A stretch of 64,000 bases of DNA from NCBI GenBank assembly GCA_003220495.1, contig QHSP01000016.1, positions 151,831 to 215,830 on the forward strand, in the 5' to 3' direction. This DNA comes from Candidatus Rokuibacteriota bacterium. GTDB lineage: Bacteria > Methylomirabilota > Methylomirabilia > Rokubacteriales > CSP1-6. A program made the translations under genes and the position numbers. Numbering within the stretch: position 1 is the stretch's first letter; each line of letters opens with the position of its first letter. This document shows, in pieces, positions 15,812 to 23,934 of the stretch. Under the pieces are notes generated by a model that saw nothing but the letters and a program-made list of their open reading frames with translations, searched no databases and had not been told where the DNA came from.

Positions 15812-16714
15812 TCAGCCCTTCCGGAGCTTCGGATCGAGCGCGTCCCGGAGGGAATCGCCGAAGAGGTTGAAGCCGAACACGCCGAGGCTGATCGCGATGC
15901 CCGGGAAGAGCGCGATCCACGGCGCCTTCTCGGCATACGACGGCGCGGATCCCGACAGCATCAGCCCCCACGACGGCGTCGGCTCCGCCGCCCCGAGCCC
16001 CAGGTAGGACAGCGCGGCCTCGGCCAGAATCGCGGCGCCGAGCTGCGCGGTCAGCATGATGATGTACGGCGCCGTGACGTTCGGAATGATGTGCTGCAGG
16101 ATCACGCGGCGCCGCGAGGCGCCCAGCGCCTGCACGGCCTCGACGTAGACGTTCTCCTTCACCGATAGGGCGGCCGCCCGCACCACGCGCGCGACGCGCG
16201 GGATGACGGGGATCGAGATCGCGATCACGACGTTCTGAACCGCCGGGCCCAGGATCGACGCGATGGCCAGGGCGAGGATCAGCTGCGGGAACGCCAGCAA
16301 GATATCCATCAGCCGCTCGAGCAGGAGATCGACCCGGCCGCCCCAGTACGCGCTCACGACGCCGAGCAGGGCCCCGATCGTGCAGCCGATGAACGACGCG
16401 AAGAAGCCGACGAACAACGCGATGCGCGCGCCGTACATGATCCGGCTCAGGACATCGCGGCCGAACTCGTCGGTCCCGAACCAGTGCTCGGCGCTCGGCC
16501 GCGCGAACTGGAGCCCGTAGTCGCCGACGTATGGATCGTACGGTGCCAGAATCTGCGCGAACACGGCCAGGAACAGCATGCCGAGAATGATCACGGCCCC
16601 GGCGGCGCCGAGCGGCTTGGTGCGGACGAACCTGGCCGCGACCTCGGCGAAGCTCCGCCTCGGCGCCAGCGTGGCCGACGCGCTCGCGTGAGCCAGCTCG
16701 ATGTTCGTCGCCAT
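15812..16714 (-). CDS. Peptide/nickel-type ABC transporter permease (DppC-like)
   Basis: Inner-membrane permease of 300 aa, six predicted helices, with the N-terminal OppC extension RFVRTKPLGAAGAVIILGM and loop HWFGTDEFGRDVLSRIMYGA that is diagnostic of DppC/OppC. The EAA loop (VEAVQALGASRRRVILQHI) contacts the ATPase. ATG 16714 lies five bases after the stop of the dppB-like gene, so the two are co-transcribed with the three binding proteins. No ATPase genes (dppD/dppF) follow; the next gene is convergent. Confidence 0.92.
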   Translation of the reverse strand: MATNIELAHASASATLAPRRSFAEVAARFVRTKPLGAAGAVIILGMLFLAVFAQILAPYDPYVGDYGLQFARPSAEHWFGTDEFGRDVLSRIMYGARIALFVGFFASFIGCTIGALLGVVSAYWGGRVDLLLERLMDILLAFPQLILALAIASILGPAVQNVVIAISIPVIPRVARVVRAAALSVKENVYVEAVQALGASRRRVILQHIIPNVTAPYIIMLTAQLGAAILAEAALSYLGLGAAEPTPSWGLMLSGSAPSYAEKAPWIALFPGIAISLGVFGFNLFGDSLRDALDPKLRKG

Positions 16715-16719
16715 GGACG

Positions 16720-17676
16720 TCAGCGGTAGCGGATGCGTGGATCGAACCACGCGTAGGTCAGGTCGACGAGCAAGTTGACGACGACGAAGCCGAACGCGAT
16801 GAGGAAGATCAGCGCCTGTACCACCGGGTAGTCCCGGTGGGCGACCGCGTCGACCACGAAGCGCCCGACGCCGTTCAAGGTGAACACGGTCTCGGTGACG
16901 ACCAGCCCGCCGATGAGGAAGGCGAACTCCGTTCCGACCAGGGTGATCACCGGGAGCATCGAGTTCTTCAGGGCGTGACGGACGACGACGGCGCGCTCGC
17001 GCAGCCCCTTCGCCCACGCCGTGCGGATGTAGTCCTCGCGCAGCACCTCGAGCAGGGTGGAGCGCGTCATCCGCGTGGTGACGGCCGCGTAGCGATATCC
17101 GACCGTGACCACGGGCCAGATCATCATCTGGAAGTTCGCCCACGGATCGATCCACGGCGGCGTGAACTCGAGCGGCGGGCCCCAGCCGAAGAAGATCACG
17201 AGCATGAGGATGCAGAGGATGCCGACCCAGAACGACGGGATCGCCAGGCCACCGATGCTGACCACGCGCACGAGGTAGTCCACCCAGGTGTCCTGGCGGA
17301 TCGCGGCGAGCATGCCCAGGGGAATCGCGATCAGGACGGAGACGATCGTCGCGGCGATGGCCAGCTCGAGGGAGAGCGGCAGCCGGATGAGCAGCTCCTC
17401 GATGACGGGCCGGCCCGTCCAGAGCGAGTTACCGAAGTCGAAGCGGAGGATTCCCCAGAGCCACGTGCCGAACTGCACCAGCAGCGGCTGATCGAGCCCG
17501 AGGCGCTGGCGCATGTCCGCGAGCTGCTTGGCATCGATCTGGCCGCCCGCTTCTCCGCCGAAGATCAAGAGCGCCACGTCGCCCGGAATGACCCGCATGA
17601 TCACGAACACCAGCGCCGCGGCGCCAATCAGAGTCGGAACGATCAGCAGAAGCCGTTTCGCGACATACGTGCCCAT
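16720..17676 (-). CDS. Peptide/nickel-type ABC transporter permease (DppB-like)
   Basis: A 318-aa permease. The DppB/OppB signature is visible: start YVAKRLLLIVPTLIGAAALVF, the loop DVALLIFGGEAGGQIDAKQL, RLGLDQPLLVQFGTWL, EAA loop TAWAKGLRERAVVVRHAL and C-terminal ADLTYAWFDPRIRYR-like end (VDLTYAWFDPRIRYR). It forms the heterodimeric channel with the DppC-like partner for oligopeptides or similar solutes delivered by the adjacent binding proteins. Confidence 0.93.
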   Translation of the reverse strand: MGTYVAKRLLLIVPTLIGAAALVFVIMRVIPGDVALLIFGGEAGGQIDAKQLADMRQRLGLDQPLLVQFGTWLWGILRFDFGNSLWTGRPVIEELLIRLPLSLELAIAATIVSVLIAIPLGMLAAIRQDTWVDYLVRVVSIGGLAIPSFWVGILCILMLVIFFGWGPPLEFTPPWIDPWANFQMMIWPVVTVGYRYAAVTTRMTRSTLLEVLREDYIRTAWAKGLRERAVVVRHALKNSMLPVITLVGTEFAFLIGGLVVTETVFTLNGVGRFVVDAVAHRDYPVVQALIFLIAFGFVVVNLLVDLTYAWFDPRIRYR

Positions 17677-17698
17677 CGCCAGCTCTCCGCGCTCTGGA

Positions 17699-19306
17699 TC
17701 AGTCTTCCGACAGCCAGACGTCCTGGAGCTTCTGGTTGGCGTAGTGGTTCGGCGGGGCCACGTAGTTCTTCACTTTGGTCCAGTGGACGACGTTCCGCGT
17801 CCACCAGAGGCCGGGCATGTAGTACGCGTGCTCCAGCACCGTCTTCTGGAGCTGAAGGATCGCTTTCCGTCGCTCCGCGGGGTCGAGCGCGCGCGATTGC
17901 CGTGAGAACAGGTCGTCGACGCCGGGGTCGCTGAAGCGGCCCCAGTTCTGGGGATCCCCGGTGGTGTAGCGCCGCAGGAAGGTATCGGGATCGTCACTGG
18001 CCTCCACGGTCGGCGCGACGATCAGCTCGAAGTTCCCGGTGTCGCGTCCGTCCGCGAACCAGGCCGCGGTCTCGAGCGGACGTTGCTCGGCCTCGATGCC
18101 GATCTTCCGCCATTCCTGAACCGCGAACACGGCGAAGTCCTGGTACGGCAGCTTCACGTTTCGGTTCTTGAGCACGACCTTGAAGCCGTTGGGATAGCCC
18201 GCCTCGGCCAGCAGCCGCTTGGCCTCGGCCCGGTTCTTCTCGATGTCCTTCCCGAACCCCGGAAGTTTCTGAAGATCGGCCTCCGGGAGCGAGAACTCCG
18301 TGCCCGGTCGCAGTAGCGCGCCGACGTCCTTCAGGCTCGCGAGCGGGAACAGCACCCTGCCCATCGTGTAGCGATCGAGTCCGAGCGTGAGCGCCTTGCG
18401 CACGCGCTCGTCGGTGAACGGCTTCGCCATGTTGTTGATGGCGATCCCCCACTGACCGGTCATGGGCGTGTGCTGGACGGCCACCTTGTCGCCGAGCTGC
18501 TTCGTGATCGCCTCGACCTCCGCGTTGGGCAGGTCGCGGAACTCGATGTACGCGCGCCCGGAGCGGATCGCGGCCGCCCGGACCGACGTCTCGGTGCTGA
18601 TGAAGAACTTGTAGCCATTGAGGTACGGCCGGTCCTTGACGAAGTAGTCGGGGTTGCGCTCGCCCTCGAAGCTCGCGCCCGGCGTGTAGCTCTTGAACTT
18701 GAAGGGACCGGAGCCCATCACGTGCTTCATGAAGTAGTTGGGATCCTTGTCCAGGTACTTCTTCGGATAGATCACGTTCCAAGGCGAAGCCAGGTTCAGG
18801 AGCAGCGAGGCCGACGGGAACTTGAGCTTGAAGACGACGGTGCCCGCGTCCGGGGCCTCGACGCTCGTGACGGCCGAGTAGCTGTTCTTCCGCACGCTGC
18901 GCGTCCCTGCGGGCGGAAAGAGGAGCTTGTCGTACGTGGCCTTGACGTCGGCCGCCGTCAGCGGCGACCCGTCGTGAAACTTGATCCCCTGGCGGATCTT
19001 GAACGTATACGTCAGGGCGTCGGGCGAGATCTTCCACTCGCTGGCGGCGTCTCCGATGACCTTGGGATAGTCGTAGGGGTCCGTCTGCAGCAGCGTGCTG
19101 TAGAGCGGAGCCACGAGCTGGAGCGTGGCGAAGGTGCTCTCCTGATGCGGATCGAGGCTCGGCGGATCGGCGCCGATGACCGCCAGGAGAATGCCGCCGC
19201 GACGAGGAGTATCGGCGGCGTGGACGGCCGTGACCGCCAGCCCGACCACGACCGCGAGCGCAACGAAGATGGACAGCGCAAAGGACCGCCGGGCGCCTGC
19301 CGCCAT
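17699..19306 (-). CDS. ABC transporter substrate-binding protein, DppA/OppA family (copy 1, permease-proximal)
   Basis: Family 5 periplasmic binding protein of 535 aa with a signal peptide (basic MAAGARRSF, hydrophobic core, VHAA cleavage). Cluster 5 landmarks: DPPSLDPHQ near residue 50, YDYPKVIGDAASEW, YTFKIRQGIKFHDGSPLTA and VFKLKFPSASLL. It ends with the QKLQDVWLSED tail shared by all three copies. A GGGAGG ribosome site precedes ATG 19306, and a promoter with TTGACA and TACCGT lies upstream. It lies 22 bases before the permease genes, so it is the one most tightly linked to them. The ligand, a peptide or other solute, is unknown. Confidence 0.9.
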   Translation of the reverse strand: MAAGARRSFALSIFVALAVVVGLAVTAVHAADTPRRGGILLAVIGADPPSLDPHQESTFATLQLVAPLYSTLLQTDPYDYPKVIGDAASEWKISPDALTYTFKIRQGIKFHDGSPLTAADVKATYDKLLFPPAGTRSVRKNSYSAVTSVEAPDAGTVVFKLKFPSASLLLNLASPWNVIYPKKYLDKDPNYFMKHVMGSGPFKFKSYTPGASFEGERNPDYFVKDRPYLNGYKFFISTETSVRAAAIRSGRAYIEFRDLPNAEVEAITKQLGDKVAVQHTPMTGQWGIAINNMAKPFTDERVRKALTLGLDRYTMGRVLFPLASLKDVGALLRPGTEFSLPEADLQKLPGFGKDIEKNRAEAKRLLAEAGYPNGFKVVLKNRNVKLPYQDFAVFAVQEWRKIGIEAEQRPLETAAWFADGRDTGNFELIVAPTVEASDDPDTFLRRYTTGDPQNWGRFSDPGVDDLFSRQSRALDPAERRKAILQLQKTVLEHAYYMPGLWWTRNVVHWTKVKNYVAPPNHYANQKLQDVWLSED

Positions 19307-19363
19307 CCGTGACCTCCCGAGCGCTGGGACGCTCGATTGTTTTCTGCTACCGATTAGTGGCGG

Positions 19364-19392
19364 ACGGTACCGCGCGAAACCGCACCTGTCAA
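19364..19392 (-). promoter_or_regulatory. Sigma-70 promoter upstream of binding-protein copy 1
   Basis: Minus strand: TTGACA (19392-19387), 17-base spacer, TACCGT (19369-19364). The same arrangement, with matching flanks (GGTTGACAGG and GTCCGCC), is upstream of copy 3 at 22810-22781, showing that the promoter was duplicated along with the gene. Confidence 0.65.
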
Positions 19393-19443
19393 CCAGTGTC
19401 GCTTGTAAGGCGAGATGTCAGGTGGCGCCGCGGACGGTGGCCC

Positions 19444-21048
19444 TCAGTCTTCCGACAGCCAGACGTCCTGGAGCTTTTGATTCGAGTAGTGATTGGGCGG
19501 GGCCACATAGTTCTTCACCTTGGCCCAGTGCACCACGCTCCGCGCCCACCAGAGACCCGGGATGTGGTACGCGTTCTCGAGGACGATCTTCTCCATCTCG
19601 TTCACGAGCCGCTTGCGCTCGGCAGGGTCCAGGGCCCGCGTCTGGCGCGCGAAGAGGTCGTCGATCCGGGGATCGGAGAAGCGCCCCCAGTTGTTGGTGT
19701 CCCCCGTGGTGTACCGCTCGAGAAACAGATCGGGGTCGTCCATGTAGTTGAAGACCCCGTTGATGATCACCTCGAAGCTTCCCGTGTCCCGCCCATCCGC
19801 GAACCAGGCCGCGGTTTCGAGCGGCCGGTGCTCGGCCTCGATCCCGATCTTGCGCCACTCCTGGACGACGAACACGCCGAAGTCGATGTACGGAACTCGC
19901 ACGTTGCGGTTCTTCAGGACGACTTTGAAGCCGTTGGGGTAGCCCGCCTCGGCGAGAAGGCGCTTCGCCTCGGCCCGGTTCTTTTCCGAATCCCTCCCGA
20001 ACCCCGGCAGTTTCAGAAGCTCGGACTCCGGCGTCGCGAACTCGGTACCCGGGCGCATCAGTCCGCCGACGTCCTTCAGGCTCGCGATCGGGTAGAGCAC
20101 CCTGCTCGCGGTATACCGGTCGAGGCCCAGGGTGAGGGCCTTGCGGACGCGAATGTCCGCGAACGGCTTCGTGGTCTGGTTCATCGCGATCCCGAACTGG
20201 CCGGTCGCGGCCGTGTCCTGCACGACGACCTTGTCCCCGAGCTGTTTTCGGATCGCTTCCACCTCGGCCAAAGGCATGGTGCGGAACTCGATCCAGGCGC
20301 GCCCGGAACGCAGCGCGGCCGCCCGCACGGACGTCTCGGTGCTAATGAAGAACTTGTAGCCGTCGAGGTATGGACGGTCCTTGACGAAATAGTCGGGGTT
20401 CCGCTCGCCCTCGAACGTCGAGCCGCGCGTATAGCTCTTGAATTTGAACGGCCCCGAGCCCACGACGTTCGACTTGAAGTAGTTGGGGTCGCGGTCCAGG
20501 TACTTCTTTGGAAAGATGACATTCCACGGTGAGGCCAGGTTGCCGAGCAGCGAGGCCGACGGGAACTTGAGCAAGAACACGACGGTGGTCGGGTCCGGCG
20601 CCTCGATGCTCGCGATCGCGCTGTAGGCATTCTTCCGAATGCTCCGGACTCCCGAGGGTGGGAAGACGATCTTGTCGTAGGTGGCCTTGACGTCGGCCGA
20701 CGTCAAGGTCGAGCCGTCGTGGAACCGGATTCCTTGCCGGAGCTTGAACGTGTAGGTGAGCCCGTCTGGCGCGATTTTCCACTCGGTCGCCGCGTCGCCG
20801 ATGATCTTCGGATAGCTGAGCGGGTCGATCTGGATCAGCGTGCTGTAGAGCGGCGCCACCAGCTCGATGGTGGCGAAGGTCTGCTCCTGATGCGGATCGA
20901 GGCTCGGCGCGTCGGCCGCGATGGCGGCGAGCAGGACGCCGCCGCGGCGCGGCGTCTCCGCCTGGACCGCGGCCGGCGCCACCACGACCAGGGAGCCGAT
21001 CAGTACACAGAGCCCAACGACGGCGATAATCGTCCGATGGCGTCGCAT
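19444..21048 (-). CDS. ABC transporter substrate-binding protein, DppA/OppA family (copy 2)
   Basis: A 534-aa paralogue of the neighbouring binding proteins. The signal peptide runs to about residue 30 (VQAE), then DAPSLDPHQEQTFATIELVA, LSYPKIIGDAATEW, YTFKLRQGIRFHDGSTLTS and the C-terminal QKLQDVWLSED. Ligand-pocket residues are not conserved throughout (for example the IINGVFNYMDDPDLFLERY region differs among the copies), so the specificities may differ. ATG 21048 lies one base beyond the stop of copy 3, and its GGAGG site is inside the end of copy 3. It therefore has no promoter space of its own and depends on copy 3 transcription. Confidence 0.9.
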   Translation of the reverse strand: MRRHRTIIAVVGLCVLIGSLVVVAPAAVQAETPRRGGVLLAAIAADAPSLDPHQEQTFATIELVAPLYSTLIQIDPLSYPKIIGDAATEWKIAPDGLTYTFKLRQGIRFHDGSTLTSADVKATYDKIVFPPSGVRSIRKNAYSAIASIEAPDPTTVVFLLKFPSASLLGNLASPWNVIFPKKYLDRDPNYFKSNVVGSGPFKFKSYTRGSTFEGERNPDYFVKDRPYLDGYKFFISTETSVRAAALRSGRAWIEFRTMPLAEVEAIRKQLGDKVVVQDTAATGQFGIAMNQTTKPFADIRVRKALTLGLDRYTASRVLYPIASLKDVGGLMRPGTEFATPESELLKLPGFGRDSEKNRAEAKRLLAEAGYPNGFKVVLKNRNVRVPYIDFGVFVVQEWRKIGIEAEHRPLETAAWFADGRDTGSFEVIINGVFNYMDDPDLFLERYTTGDTNNWGRFSDPRIDDLFARQTRALDPAERKRLVNEMEKIVLENAYHIPGLWWARSVVHWAKVKNYVAPPNHYSNQKLQDVWLSED

Positions 21049-21049
21049 C

Positions 21050-22663
21050 TCAATCCTCCGACAGCCACACGTCTTGGAGTTTCTGATTGGTGAAGTGACT
21101 GGGCGGAGCCACCCAGTTCTTCATCTTGGCCCAGTGCACCACGTTCCTCGACCACCAGAGACCCGGGATGTGGTACGCCTGCTCCAGCACGATCTTCTGG
21201 AGGTCGATCACGAGCTTCCGGCGCTCCACCGGGTCGAGCGTCCGTGCCTGACGGTCGTACAGATCGTCGATCCCGGGGTTGGAGAAGCGGCCCCAGTTCT
21301 GAGAGGACCCGGTGATGAACGGCGCGAGCAACGCGTCGGGATCGTCGACGAAGTGGCCGGTCGGAAACACCACCACCTCGAAGCTCCCCTGGTCCCGTCC
21401 GTCCGCGTACCAGGCCGCCGTCTCGAGCGGCCGGTGCTCGGCCTCGACTCCGATCTTGCGCCATTCCTGGATCACGTACACCGCCCAGTCCTGGTAGGGG
21501 AGCTTGATGTTGCGATTCTTCAGCACCACCTTGAAGCCGTTCGGGTAGCCCGCCTCGGCCAGGAGCCGCCTGGCCTCGGCGCGGTTCTTCTCGGCGTCGC
21601 GCCCGAAGCCCGCGAACTTCTCGAGCTCGGCCGGCGCCATCGCCCACTCCGTGCCCGGACGGGTGAACGCCCCGACGTCCCGCAGACCCGTGAGCGGATA
21701 CAGGACCCTGCCCGCCGTGTAGCGATCGATGCCGAGGTTGAGGGCTTTCCGCACGCGAATATCACTGAACGGCTTCGCGGTGTTGTTGATCGCGATGTCG
21801 AAGTGGATGACGAAGGGAGTCTGCTGGACCATGACCTTGTCGCCCAGCTGCTTCCGGATCGCCTCGACCTCGGCCATCGGCAAGTCCCGGAACTCGACGT
21901 AGGCGCGGCCCGAGCGGACCGCCGCGGCGCGCACGGAGGTCTCGGTGCTGATGAAGTACTTGTAGCCGTTGAGATGCGGCCGGTCCTTGACGAAATAGTC
22001 GGGGTTGCGCTCGCCTTCGAACGACGATCCGCGCGTATAGCTCTTGAACCGGAAGGGGCCGGAGCCCATGACGTTGCTCTTGAAATGGTTCGGGTCCTTG
22101 TCGAGGTATTTTTTCGGGAAGATCACGTTCCACGGCGAGGCGAGATTCGTGAGGAGCGAGGCCGACGGGAACTTGAGCTTGAACAGGACGGTGCTCGGAT
22201 CCGGCGCCTCGACGCTCTCCACCGCCGAATAGTGGTGTTTTCGGATGCTGCGTACGCCCTCCGGCGGAAAGAGGATCTTGTCATAGCTGGCCTTGACGTC
22301 GGCGGACGTCAGCGGCGAGCTGTCGTGGAAGCGGATGCCCGGGCGAATCTTGAACGTGTAGAGGAGCCCGTCGGGCGAGATCTTCCACTCGCTGGCCACG
22401 TCGCCGATGATGCTCGGATAGCTGTACGGATCGATCTGCAAGAGCGTGCTGTACAGCGGGGAGACCGGTTGGAGCGTGGCGAAGGTTTGCTCCTGGTGCG
22501 GGTCGAGGCTCGGCGCGTCAGCCCCGATGGCCGCCAGGAGGACGCCGCCGCGGCGCGGGGTCTCGGCCGACTGCGCGGCGGCGAGGACGGCCAGACACCC
22601 GACCACGGCCGTCAGCGCGACGGCAAAAACGAACGTTTGGTGACGCCGGACCCCTGTCGCCAT
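21050..22663 (-). CDS. ABC transporter substrate-binding protein, DppA/OppA family (copy 3, promoter-proximal)
   Basis: First gene of the transcription unit: 537 aa from ATG 22663, which follows GGGAGGTG. The frame is open further upstream, but the signal peptide starts here (MATGVRRHQ, hydrophobic stretch, AAQSAETP). Conserved segments match the other copies (DAPSLDPHQEQTFATLQPVS, YTFKIRPGIRFHDSSPLTS, QKLQDVWLSED). The segment PTGHFVDDPDALLAPFITG differs from the others and lies where cluster 5 proteins contact ligand, suggesting a different preferred solute. Strong similarity over the full length and shared termini show tandem duplication. Confidence 0.9.
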   Translation of the reverse strand: MATGVRRHQTFVFAVALTAVVGCLAVLAAAQSAETPRRGGVLLAAIGADAPSLDPHQEQTFATLQPVSPLYSTLLQIDPYSYPSIIGDVASEWKISPDGLLYTFKIRPGIRFHDSSPLTSADVKASYDKILFPPEGVRSIRKHHYSAVESVEAPDPSTVLFKLKFPSASLLTNLASPWNVIFPKKYLDKDPNHFKSNVMGSGPFRFKSYTRGSSFEGERNPDYFVKDRPHLNGYKYFISTETSVRAAAVRSGRAYVEFRDLPMAEVEAIRKQLGDKVMVQQTPFVIHFDIAINNTAKPFSDIRVRKALNLGIDRYTAGRVLYPLTGLRDVGAFTRPGTEWAMAPAELEKFAGFGRDAEKNRAEARRLLAEAGYPNGFKVVLKNRNIKLPYQDWAVYVIQEWRKIGVEAEHRPLETAAWYADGRDQGSFEVVVFPTGHFVDDPDALLAPFITGSSQNWGRFSNPGIDDLYDRQARTLDPVERRKLVIDLQKIVLEQAYHIPGLWWSRNVVHWAKMKNWVAPPSHFTNQKLQDVWLSED

Positions 22664-22780
22664 CTGGCACCTCCCGAGACTTTGGGCGTTCGCCGGGACT
22701 GAACCGAACAGGGACAGGACGGGACGTCGAGCTCGCTTGGGGCGGGCGTGCATGCCGCCGGACCCGGCCCGACGCGGCGG

Positions 22781-22810
22781 ACGCTACCAGGGCACGGGCG
22801 CGCCTGTCAA
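22781..22810 (-). promoter_or_regulatory. Sigma-70 promoter of the binding-protein/permease operon
   Basis: Minus strand: TTGACA (22810-22805), 18-base spacer, TAGCGT (22786-22781), giving a start near 22774 and a leader of about 110 bases before ATG 22663. The flanks match those of the 19364-19392 promoter. Confidence 0.65.
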
Positions 22811-22831
22811 CCGGCAGGCGGCGAGCGCGGA

Positions 22832-23239
22832 TCAGCGGGCCGCGATCACCATCTGGGTCTGGATGGTCTGCGCCAGCAGCCGGCCCGACGCGTCGGTCAC
22901 GCGCGTCTGCCACACCATCGTGGTCCGGCCGCGGTGAAGCGGTGTGGCTTCGGCGCGCACGACGCCGTCGCGCCCGGCGGCGAAGAAGTTGGTCTTGGAC
23001 TCGAGCGTCGTGGTGGATGCGCCTGGCGGCAGATTGAGAAACGTCGCGGTGGCTCCGACGGTGTCGGCGAGCGCCATGATCGTGCCGCCATGGAGCGCGC
23101 CGCCCACCGTTCGGAGATCGTCGCGGATCGTCAGCTCCGCCACCAGGCGGTCCTTCGAGGCTTCGGTGTAGCGCATCCCGATCAGCCCGGGCAGAAACGC
23201 CCGTTGCAGGTCCATGAGCGTCTCGAGGTCGATCGTCAC
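22832..23239 (-). CDS. Hotdog-fold thioesterase (PaaI family)
   Basis: A 135-aa single hotdog domain. LPGLIGMRYTEASKDRLVAEL, then VGGALHGGTIMALADTVGATA (the HGG-type motif preceding the catalytic Asp/Glu helix), ESKTNFF and GRTTMVWQTRVTD match PaaI/YbgC-like acyl-CoA thioesterases. Members hydrolyse aromatic or medium-chain acyl-CoAs. GTG 23239 follows AAGGAG with seven-base spacing. The carbonic anhydrase-like gene lies 101 bases upstream on the same strand; the gap holds no recognisable gene. Confidence 0.88.
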   Translation of the reverse strand: MTIDLETLMDLQRAFLPGLIGMRYTEASKDRLVAELTIRDDLRTVGGALHGGTIMALADTVGATATFLNLPPGASTTTLESKTNFFAAGRDGVVRAEATPLHRGRTTMVWQTRVTDASGRLLAQTIQTQMVIAAR

Positions 23240-23340
23240 GAAGCTCTCCTTGGATCGCGCTCAGGCCGGCGAGTAGTTCCGGTACTCCATCTGTGCGGCG
23301 ATCTTCACCCGCGCGTCGGCGCCCCAGCGCCGCCATGGCT

Positions 23341-23865
23341 TCAGCAGGGCTGGACCGAGGCCTTGTGGCGCTGCGCGAGCGCCTGGTAGCCTTCGGGATT
23401 GGCGCGCACCCAGCGCTCGGCCGGCGTGCCCGCGAGCGGACCGCGCACCTTCGCCGGCGCGCCCAGGGCCAGCGTCCCCTCGGGGATCTCGGTCTCGGGC
23501 GTCACGAGCGCGCCGGCGGCCACCATCGCCCGGGCGCCGATGCGCGCGCCGTCGAGCACCGTCGCGCCGTTGCCGATCAAGCATTCCTCGCCGAGCGACG
23601 CGGCGTGGATCGTGCAATTGTGGCCGACGGTCGAGCCGGCGCCGATCTCAGTGCCGCCGCGCGGCGTGACGTGGACGACCGCGCAGTCCTGCACGTTGGC
23701 GCCGCGGTGCACGACGATCGGATTGAAGTCGCCGCGGAGCACGGCGTTGTACCAGACGGAGGCGCGCTCTTCGATCGTCACGTCGCCGATGATCACGGCG
23801 GTCGGCGCGATGAACGCGGTCGGATGGATCTTCGGGCTCTTCCCCTCGAAGCTGAACAGTGGCAT
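23341..23865 (-). CDS. Gamma-carbonic anhydrase family protein (YrdA-like)
   Basis: A 174-aa left-handed beta-helix protein with hexapeptide repeats throughout (for example VIIGDVTIEERASVWYNAVLR, GANVQDCAVVH, GNGATVLDGARIGARAMVAAG). Zn-ligand type histidines are seen in VVHVTP, the GHNCTIH segment and between repeats, and the RGDFNPIVVHRGANVQD motif is diagnostic. Members bind Zn or Fe and may be carbonic anhydrases, or thioesterase partners; many bacterial YrdA proteins lack activity. ATG 23865 matches the usual family start MPLFSFEGKSP. It is divergent from the polyketide synthase gene. Confidence 0.92.
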   Translation of the reverse strand: MPLFSFEGKSPKIHPTAFIAPTAVIIGDVTIEERASVWYNAVLRGDFNPIVVHRGANVQDCAVVHVTPRGGTEIGAGSTVGHNCTIHAASLGEECLIGNGATVLDGARIGARAMVAAGALVTPETEIPEGTLALGAPAKVRGPLAGTPAERWVRANPEGYQALAQRHKASVQPC

Positions 23866-23934
23866 GCGCTGGACCCCCGCAGTATGCTCGGAGTGCCCAC
23901 ATCTTACTCCCACACGCCGCGACAGGAGGAGGGA

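Noticed and set aside
23240-23340. Possible short minus-strand ORF ending EYRNYSPA between the carbonic anhydrase and thioesterase genes
   Set aside because: The readable part is only a few residues with no start signal of its own, and upstream codons in that frame are the usual Arg-rich shadow of the carbonic anhydrase gene.
23261-23617. Frameshifted or second carbonic anhydrase-like ORF on the minus strand
   Set aside because: The 23341-23865 frame is complete with all hexapeptide repeats; the other frame is Arg/Ala-rich noise.
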